Position numbers and translations under genes: made by a program
Part shown: piece after piece, positions 56,885 to 64,000 of the stretch
How positions within the stretch are numbered: the first letter of the stretch is position 1
Layout: every line of letters begins with the position of its first letter
The notes under the pieces: model-generated
What the model was told of the DNA's origin: nothing
Databases searched by the model: none
What the model saw: the letters and a program-made list of their open reading frames with translations, nothing else
DNA from: Paragordius varius
Taxonomy: Eukaryota > Nematomorpha
DNA length: 64,000 nucleotides
Direction of reading: 5' to 3'
Assembly: GCA_964247055.1 (NCBI GenBank)
Contig: OZ176052.1
Span: forward strand, 434,001-498,000

Positions 56885-57336
56885 GTTTTTAAACTCTTTT
56901 AGATTTCCACTGGCAACAGTTTTTGTTACGAAAATTGTGTGAAAGAATTTGAATGGTGAATTCAGTTATCCTATGCCAATTAATTATGCATTTAATAAAT
57001 TAATTTTTCCTCTTTTATTTTTTGTTATTATTTATATTGCTTTTATGTTTAATAAGCAACGAAAATATTTAAATACTTTTTTAAAGCAATAATTATAAAT
57101 ATGGTAGCAAAGATGCGTCATTTTCAAGGTACAACAATTGTTTAAAATAAAATTACTATATATAATTATAACAAAGGCAACATAATATTTACTGCCTTGC
57201 GTACTATATCAGCTAAAAAAACTTTCACTAAAATTTTTTCTCTCGTTTTATTTCTCATTTTTTTCGTTTCCAAATTTGGCAACATTGTTGTACACATACA
57301 TTGTTTTTATTCTTTGTTGCGAAAATCGTGATAAAA

Positions 57337-57627
57337 ATGCAACCAAATTATAATTCTTGCCCACATTCATTGCATGCGCATTGTTTTACAAGTCCAGCTT
57401 TTTGTGATTTTTGCGGTACCATGATTTTTGGTCTTATTCTCCAAGGACTAAAGTGCAGTGGATGTGGAAGGCCGTTTCATAAAAGGTGTGCCACAAAAGT
57501 CCCAAACGATTGTTCCCAAAGCCAATTATTTAAGCAAAGGAATAATTATTCGAGAAATAACCAAGAGGATTCAAATAATTTGGGAGACACAACAGCTGGT
57601 CGAATTATATCTAATCCTGTCGGCAAG
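57337..57627 (+). CDS. Protein kinase D-like, C1a (diacylglycerol-binding) exon
   Basis: The first C1 domain of a PKD-family Ser/Thr kinase, which recruits the enzyme to diacylglycerol-rich membranes. The exon reads [58 protein letters not shown]. This fits HX12CX2CX13CX2CX4HX2CX7C exactly, with the PAFCDxCG, ILQGLKC and HKRCA words typical of PKD C1a. It continues for about 35 polar residues to GK and a donor AAG|GTTTAG. The Met at 57337 has no visible upstream acceptor and may be the true start. PKD proteins usually have an N-terminal region before C1a, which is missing here. The kinase and PH domains are not in the window. Confidence 0.82.
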
Positions 57628-57875
57628 GTTTAGTTATTTAAAATTTTCAATCCATTTGACCGCTGATATGTTATGTTATGGTTTTTGAATTTTTAATTAG
57701 ACATTATAAAGCCACATATCGTTAAAAATAAGACGGTAGATCCGGTTTTGCATTGCTATATAGATAAACGCTTATTAATTTGGCCAAAATACCATTATAT
57801 CAAAATACAGTAACGTTTGGTATATGACCAAGTGTGTTGACAATAAAAAGAGTTTTTAAACATATATTTTTTTAA

Positions 57876-58352
57876 CAATAAAAATTGAGATTTTACAGAT
57901 AACATCATAAAAGCAAAAGACAATTATTTTTAAAAATATAACAACCATACCTTTTCAAACTTTTATTTTACCCATATAAACTAATTACAATTTTGAAATT
58001 TAGAATTGAGTGTGTTACTAATTTGGGCTAAGGTTAAATTTGACCTTGAAAATTGCTTATATTTTGTCTGTATAATTTCCATATTTACTGTAATTACAAT
58101 AAAAATTGAAATTATACGGACATAACGTAAAAATTTAAGGACAAATATTTTTTAAAAGACAATTAACTTTTTAAAACCTTAATTCTTCTCATATACAATT
58201 GTAATATGGATTGTGTTAGTATTATAATCTCTTCTCTTTTTGCCATTTAAAACAATGATATATTGCTATAAAAAGATTAAAAGTATGGTTGTCATTTAGA
58301 TAAAAATATTTGTCTTTATTTTTATTTGTCCGTATAATTTTCATTTTTACTG
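57876..58352. mobile_element. Two adjacent MITE-Z copies, right arm
   Basis: The mirror of 51588-51802 and 51326-51581 (57876-58090 and 58097-58352). They lie in the PKD intron between the C1a and C1b exons. Confidence 0.72.
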
Positions 58353-58531
58353 TAATTATAATTTCTCTATTAAACCACACGCTTTGGTCACTTAAACGCA
58401 TTTTTTTTATATTATAATAGAGTGAATTCGGAATAAAATCCACAACTGCCCCAGAAGACATTGGTATAATTATTTACACATTATATTTTATAAAACGCTT
58501 TAATTTGATATTTTCTTTAATATCTGTCAAG

Positions 58532-58657
58532 ATTCCGAAAGACGAACGCGTGGAATAAGCCACAATCTAGAAGCTCATACATATTATGTTCCGACCATTT
58601 GCCTTTCCTGTAAAAAATTACTTTTAGGTCTCAGAAGACAGGGATTACAATGTACAG
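58532..58657 (+). CDS. Protein kinase D-like, first part of the C1b domain (exon)
   Basis: Acceptor TATCTGTCAAG, then SERRTRGISHNLEAHTYY, VPTICLSCKKLLLGLRRQGL and QCT, ending at donor ACAG|GTTAGT in phase 1. This is the first half of the second C1 domain (PKD C1b typically PTVCxYCKKLLKGLxRQGLQC): H, CX2C and the first C of the next pair are present. The second half (C, H, C, C) must come from a later exon, which I do not find before 64000. The start phase does not match the end of the C1a exon, so an unseen short exon or a different splice site lies between. Confidence 0.78.
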
Positions 58658-58809
58658 GTTAGTTAAAACAGTTTTCAAAACATGTAAAAAAAACCATTTT
58701 TCAAATAATAGAGTTAGTCCGGTATAGTGGCCGAAAAAATACTGTCCAAATATGAAGTCGGTTAATTTTTTTTTAAGGTTAATGATTTGATTGTGGTTTC
58801 ATTTCCAAA

Positions 58810-58987
58810 AATAAATGCCTTACTATTATAAATAAACATAAAATGCAAAAATTAACCACATATATTAATTACATGCCATTCTTGTTTAAAAAACTTTTTG
58901 TTCGAATAAAATAGAAAACAAAATTGGAAAGAACTTTAAACATGTATTAAAAATTGGTAACGTTTCTTGAAAAGCTACAATATTTAA
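58810..58987. other. Unique 178-bp segment between blocks C and A (right arm only)
   Basis: ATGCCTTACTATTATAAATAAACATAAAATGC... has no counterpart elsewhere. It is probably ancestral sequence lost from the left arm. AT-rich, no coding signal. Confidence 0.5.
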
Positions 58988-59229
58988 AGAAAAGTTTTTT
59001 ATAATTGAGTTTTATTGCTTGAATTTTTATTTTTACCAGCATTTTAGTTTGGAAACCGTCTTTGTCTGTTACACCAACCATTCATGTTTCATTAAAAAAA
59101 CTTTTTTTTCTCAAATATATAATAAACTTATTATTTAAATATAACATTACAACTATGCATTTTGATAATTTATGCTTTAAAAAATATTTTATTTAAAAAT
59201 ATTTTAGCTTGCCATTTCAATTGTTGCAG

Positions 59230-59307
59230 GAAATGCGCCCCCAGCCTTCAGCCCAATTGCATCGGAATCCAATCCGAAAACCAAACTTTAATTCATTCTT
59301 AATTTGA
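59230..59307 (+). other. Candidate terminal exon, unidentified
   Basis: Preceded by a strong acceptor (TTTCAATTGTTGCAG). Frame: EMRPQPSAQLHRNPIRKPNF, then NSFLI and a stop. The stretch is clearly GC-richer than its surroundings. No family recognised. It could be a downstream exon of the plus-strand PKD gene region only if that gene were chimeric, since the peptide is not PKD-like. Confidence 0.35.
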
Positions 59308-60153
59308 ATCAAATTCGCTATTGTCTATACAAATCGATCTTCTATGCACTTTAACGAAAATCACGATTAAATTATTTATTTATCATTTTTATGAAGAGCA
59401 CATCGGAAATTTCCATTTTGCTAAAGGATTTGCATCAATGTTGTATATGGTAATTTTATACATGCAACATTCTGGATTATTCTATTACATAATAAATAAA
59501 AAGTAAGAATTTTAATAAAAACCTGATCAGGATATATTAAAACTTCGTTTAAAATTTTGTGCAAACCCTCCTAAAAGTAAAAAACAAATTTAAAACGGCT
59601 TAGGATAATTTGTGCCAAGCTATCATGATTTTTAAAAAAATGTGTTAAACTGAAGCTTATCACAAATTAAATTTACCAACTATCTTTATTTATGGAAAAA
59701 CTTTTTTTGTATCTTTTTGGTTAAACTCCTTTAAGATAAAAAGTAGTATTTATAGAACATGATGTATATAATTGGCAGTTTAAATTCTGAAAGGGTTTGC
59801 AAAACATACGATTTTTGAGACCGGTTTTTATATATTTAACCAAAGCCATATTATATCTATAATAATAGGTCCATATCACTTTTAAAGTTTGTGCGGCAAT
59901 TAGCGAGAAATTATTTTAGGATATTTACATTCTTCGACCTTTTATCCGCATTATTTTTTTATTGTAAAATCCCGAATAAGACTGAAAATATATATATATA
60001 TATATATTTGATAAAAATTACAAAGGCCACTAAAATGTAAAAAATATTTATTAGCTATAAAATTAAAGTAAATTAATGGTACTTAAGCATAGAAAACATT
60101 TTACAGTCGGCATTTTAATGGTTGCTTAATCCACAAGGGTTTGGAAATATGTG

Positions 60154-60216
60154 CAGTATTGTATAGAAAAACAACAAAATGGTTAATAAATTATTTCTTT
60201 TTTCCATACACTACTG
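60154..60216. repeat. 63-bp hairpin, right-arm copy
   Basis: The mirror of 44909-44971. Confidence 0.5.
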
Positions 60217-60278
60217 TGTTGTGAATCGCCCAATGTAAAATAAGCAACCATAAAATGCATAATGCACATTTAACGTAC

Positions 60279-60821
60279 TTAACACTTAGATTCAAATTGG
60301 GGTATTTAAATACCCCAAACTAAATTTAAAATATATTTCTAAAAAACTACTGAAGTAAACAGTCCAATTTAAATTTATGCTTCTACCTAATAAAAATTTT
60401 ATAAAAGAGCCAAATTATCTAAATAAAAGTTCAATTTGAAAAAAAAGTTTATTTTCAAACTACCTAAATGCCATTTTTATTTTACAAAAAAATTGCAAAG
60501 TGTTTCGTTGATTCTAATGTGAAATTAAAGCTAATTTTTATTAATAGAAATAGCAAGAATGGTTTATTATGTATTATTATTCAATTTAGTCAATGCACAT
60601 ATGTTACATTGATTATATTTTTACCTTTGAGTTTTACATTAAAAAAGAAATATTTAGTATTTTTGAATAAAATTTATTATATATTTCGCTTTGTGCAAAA
60701 TTTTGCCAGTTTCGATTCCTTCTGTATAATTTAAATTATTTAATTTTAAACAGGCCTGAGGTATCCAACTAACCCAATTTTAATCGAAGGACTGAAATGA
60801 ATGGCTTGTATACAAGTGTAA
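60279..60821 (-). mobile_element. TTAA-MITE, right-arm copy
   Basis: The mirror of 44304-44846. Confidence 0.8.
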
Positions 60822-60884
60822 AAATTTGGACTTTATTGAACGGATGCATATTTGTGTATTATCTGTCTCAAAATTCACTTATTT

Positions 60885-61147
60885 AATAAACCCTATTTTT
60901 ATAAGTGTATGGCTAAACGTGAGGGGATAATTATCAAAAAGGGCATACTAAATACAAAAAGTACTTTATTAAACCTGGCCCACACGTTTTTCGGAAACGT
61001 CGTTCAAACTTAAAATCGGACTTCTATTTTTTGGAAAAACCCGATTTTTACACGGGGTGGAACAAAACAGAGGGCCTAATATAAAGTCGGCGTATTGATA
61101 AATGATTGATTAATTTTTACTATTGCAATTGGAATGGGCATACGTTT
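60885..61147 (+). repeat. Foldback-arm fragment, right-arm copy without LINE-A
   Basis: GGCCCACACGTTTTTCGG, then AAAACCCGATTTTTACACGG and ATTGGAATGGGCATACGTTTT. It keeps the outer tip that LINE-A truncates in the left arm. Confidence 0.6.
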
Positions 61148-61446
61148 TCCCCAAGCTTTAGGCTCACACCTCTTATTTTTATTAATACATAGATTAACTT
61201 TGGAAAATTTTAACTTACAATTTATTTGATATTTTTTTAGTTTTATAGAGGTATTTGTTATTATCTAATTTCATAGCGCGAATTTTGGATAAAGTTAAAA
61301 AATGTCCAAATGAAAAGTTTTTATATTTTCAGGAAATGAGGGTTTGATAATAAATTTTAACCAAAAAACTTTCAGAAACAATATTTTGTCTACTTAAAGC
61401 ACTGGGCTGTAAACTCGTAAAAAAATCAGATAATAAATACACAAAT

Positions 61447-61722
61447 TTATTGATGATTGATTGCTCCTAATATATATATTTTGTTTAATTTTAAAAAGGA
61501 CGGCTCTTTCTGATAACGAATCATGCAACATTGTAGAGAAACATAGCAAAGGAATCCTTCACTCCACATCAATTGTATATATTGGAAAATGCATTCTCAG
61601 AATCCCATTAGCCAGATATTTATGCTAGGGAGGACTTGGCCAAGCTTATACACTTAAACCAAGCTAAAATTCAGGTTTATTTATTTTTAAACTTAATTAA
61701 ATTAATTATGCCACAAAAACAA
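61447..61722 (+). pseudogene. Third homeobox exon 1 copy, decayed
   Basis: It follows exon 1 and the first about 45 bases of the intron of the 55150-56007 gene, with many substitutions. A 16-bp deletion between ACATAG and CAAAGG removes the start of the homeodomain (the NRRQR codons) and shifts the frame, and TAT of SHYPD has become TAG (CCCATTAGCCAG). It retains the part of exon 1 that the left-arm copy lost, so it is an older, independent duplicate in direct orientation to the left-arm copy. Confidence 0.88.
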
Positions 61723-61759
61723 CATAATGTAATAAATTTTAAAAAAATTTAAAATTACA

Positions 61760-62689
61760 CGACTTAAGTCAAGCAAAAAAACTTGATTTGGAGGTGATAA
61801 AAAATTGAAGTAAAACTTAAAGATTTTGCAAGTGTGGTGCAGGGCACACTTGACAGATTTAAAAATATGATTAAAATTATTTTGGAAACTATTTATGTAT
61901 AAAATGTAGGTTTTATATGTTATTAAAACCTTTGTTATTAATATAAATTTTTAGTCTAAATTTGGGCTAATAAACCTATTCTAATTGGGTGGGAAAAAAG
62001 GATAAATTCTCATAATAACTCTGCTAATATTTAATAATTGCATATAAAAATGTGCCAAACATATCGATTCCGTGAACCCGCAAAATTCTCGAAAATTTCT
62101 TAAAAATAATAATTTCTTAAATATTAATCTTGTATAATTTCGAATCTTCGTTAAATAAACGCTAAAGGTTACTTCACTATTTATTAACTAAGGTAAAGAA
62201 TTTATATTATAAATTTATTTCAAATGTAATGTTGATAATCAATAATAATATGTTATTTGTATAAACACTCCCCATTATATTTGCAAATGGACTCCTAACA
62301 AATGAGTAGTGTGGTAAAATAATAAACAGTATTTTAAGAGCGAATGGTTTCATCAACTTAATAATTATTAAGGGGCTTAATATGTAGAAAAATCTGCGAC
62401 ATTAAACAAGATACGTATTAAAGAGTTTGAGAAACTTCAATAAATGCATATTGTATTAATTGTTTATCTTTTGGTGCCTTATTTTATAGAGTTTGGCTGA
62501 AAATCATCAAAATAATTTTCGCAAAATTCGAATGGGTGGCAAAAAAATGTTACATTCATAACCAAAAGACTTGACTTGTGTATTTTTTTTCACTGATCTT
62601 CAAGTATACACTTGCTGGCTTAAATAAACATGCTCAACTTGGCACACTTGATTTACAAGTCAAGTGCGACTATTTTATCACCCACCCAT
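61760..62689 (-). mobile_element. TIR-G DNA element, third main copy
   Basis: TTGGAGGTGATAAAAAATTG near 61790, GCAAGTGTGGTGCAGGGCACACTTGACAG near 61830, ATCTTCAAGTATACACTTGCTGG near 62598, and ATTTTATCACCCACCCA at the end. It has the same layout as 7593-8793 without the nested MITE. Confidence 0.72.
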
Positions 62690-62704
62690 AATATTTTATG
62701 AAAA

Positions 62705-63990
62705 ATTTAGCTATATTTTATGAATGTAGATTTAGCTTTAACCAAAAAAATTTTAATACATTCGCAAATTTTTCTATTTTCTGATATCGAACTCTTAGCA
62801 CAAAAGTGTAACTTCACGTGTAAGCCTTAAACCAAAAGCATCATTCCTGCATTTTACTATCGTAATATAAATATTTCATCATTTTATCCTTATAATACTA
62901 AACAATGTTTGATAATTATAATAAAATAGTTAAAACCAGTATTATAGTTAAAAGATTGAGCTCTGAGATATGTAACTTTCCCAATATGTCATCGCGGACA
63001 AAAAAGTTAAACAGGTCATGAAGTGCTAATTCAAGCAAAAATTCATAAGGCTTGAATGCACGGGCAAAATTAGACATAAATATAAATCTATATTTTCAAA
63101 ATAAAATATTATGTTATACTTTAAATGCTGTTCGCAATCATCATGGTTTTATTTTAATTTATTTTACATATACATATTTTTTAAATACTACATATTTTCG
63201 ACATGCTTCCACCATTTTTTATTATCGCGCATTTCTCTTAGTGTTTAACACTTGGATACAACACATTCATTTTAGTCTTTCGATTTCGGGGTAGTAATAC
63301 CCCAGGACTGTTTAAAATTATCTTTAAAAATTATGGAAGGAATCGAAACCTCGGCGTTTTGCACTTACAATAAATCGAAATATATAAAAAAATTATACAA
63401 AAATACTTGATATTACATATTTTAAGGTAAAAACTAAATAAAAAATTTAGTCAGCGTGACATGTCTGCAATGGTAAAATTGAAAAATAATATAAAATAAA
63501 CCGCTTTTTTAAATTCTAATGTTAGTTGTAATTTAAATAATAAATTAGCTTTAATTTACCCTTAAAATTAAATGGACGATATTTTGCAAATATTTTGTAA
63601 AATAAAAATGGCGTCAAAGTTGACATGGAACTTTTTTCTCCAAAACAATATTTTATTTGGATATTTTGGCATATTTATATAATTTTTATTAGGATATGAG
63701 CATAAATTTAAATTGGAACCGTTTCGTACAGTAGTTTTTCAAAAATCCTAACTCAAATTTGATCTGGGGTATTTAGATACCCCAATTTGAATCGAAGTGT
63801 TAAATCAATTATTATTATCCCTATTTTTTAAATAAATGTTTTATATTCACTAGATTTATTTTAAACTTTTAATGGTTAAATAGGTTCATGAGGGCCTTCA
63901 TTGTATTATTTCTATCTATTGATTTTTAAACGCCATAGAACATTAAAATTTAGTAATAATTTGCCTAATGACATTTGTTTTCCATTTTTA
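62705..63990 (+). repeat. Repeat R, copy interrupted by a TTAA-MITE
   Basis: Direct, diverged copy of 39770-40480. Its two parts (62705-63244 and 63804-63990) are separated by a TTAA-MITE that is absent from the other copy. The plus frame 63052-63294 runs across the insertion and is not a gene. Confidence 0.65.
63245..63803 (+). mobile_element. TTAA-MITE, complete, inserted in repeat R
   Basis: TTAA at 63245-63248 followed by CACTTGGATACAACACATTC; CCCCAATTTGAATCGAAGTG followed by TTAA at 63800-63803. Confidence 0.85.
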
Positions 63991-64000
63991 ATAATACTAC

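Larger units (their letters stand above)
55836..58809 (-). repeat. Block C, right arm
   Basis: The inverted copy of 50866-53838. Outer boundary ATTTCCAAAAAT at 58809; in the left arm the same point is fused to the U2 fragment. The two sides share AT at the junction. Confidence 0.93.
58988..61147 (-). repeat. Block A, right arm
   Basis: The inverted copy of 43979-46137. Outer edge GGGCATACGTTTT at 61147, after which the right arm continues CCCCAAGCTTTAGG, whereas the left arm runs into LINE-A. Confidence 0.93.

Noticed and set aside
1-64000. CRISPR array, phage or bacterial operon
   Set aside because: No regular spacer-repeat array, and spliced animal exons with LINEs throughout exclude a prokaryotic source.

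Overview
This is eukaryotic and clearly animal DNA. It is very AT-rich (about three quarters A+T by eye), gene-poor, and most of it is transposon-derived. The animal assignment rests on a PRD-class homeobox gene with an intron inside the homeodomain, two C1-domain exons matching protein kinase D, the 5' end of a U2 snRNA, and R2/NeSL-type LINEs with a restriction-like endonuclease. The sequence does not fix the phylum; an invertebrate is most likely. There is no bacterial or phage signature and no CRISPR array.

Layout. 1-13.7 kb: non-autonomous DNA elements, a minisatellite at 4.7-5.0 kb, an orphan LINE endonuclease domain at 3.0-3.6 kb, and a decayed Ty3/Gypsy pol at 10.0-11.8 kb. 13.7-32.9 kb: a LINE graveyard with at least three RLE-type LINE families (called LINE-A, -B and -C here) plus one AP-endonuclease-type LINE tail, mostly as head-to-head inverted pairs. 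33-40 kb: TTAA-flanked MITEs, one inserted into another of its own family, and a foldback element with very long inverted repeats (35.5-37.5 kb). 40.5-44.0 kb: the best-preserved LINE, with an open 964-codon reading frame covering RT, a CCHC knuckle and the endonuclease, but 5'-truncated. 44.0-61.1 kb: a large, near-identical, rearranged inverted duplication. 61.1-64 kb: a decayed third homeobox copy, another DNA transposon, and a diverged copy of the 39.8-40.5 kb repeat.

The inverted duplication has three blocks. The right arm, read on the minus strand, has the order A (61147-58988), a short unique piece, C (58809-55836), x (55835-55502), B (55501-53839). The left arm, read on the plus strand, has A (43979-46137), B (46138-47752), 3.1 kb of unique DNA ending in a 27-nt U2 snRNA 5' end, then C (50866-53838), which abuts the inverted B. 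The right arm keeps an uninterrupted homeodomain gene (minus strand) and, divergently, the C1a and C1b exons of a protein kinase D gene (plus strand). In the left arm the same homeobox gene is broken: exon 2 lost its splice acceptor, and exon 1 is cut inside the homeodomain and lies several kb downstream. The arms look identical apart from homopolymers and one TA microsatellite, so the event is recent or is an assembly/haplotype artefact. Long reads across the junctions would decide.

The working host genes are few: one homeobox gene, part of a PKD gene, and two or three unassigned exon candidates. The dominant biology is transposons and inverted duplication: at least six separate inverted pairs lie in 64 kb.
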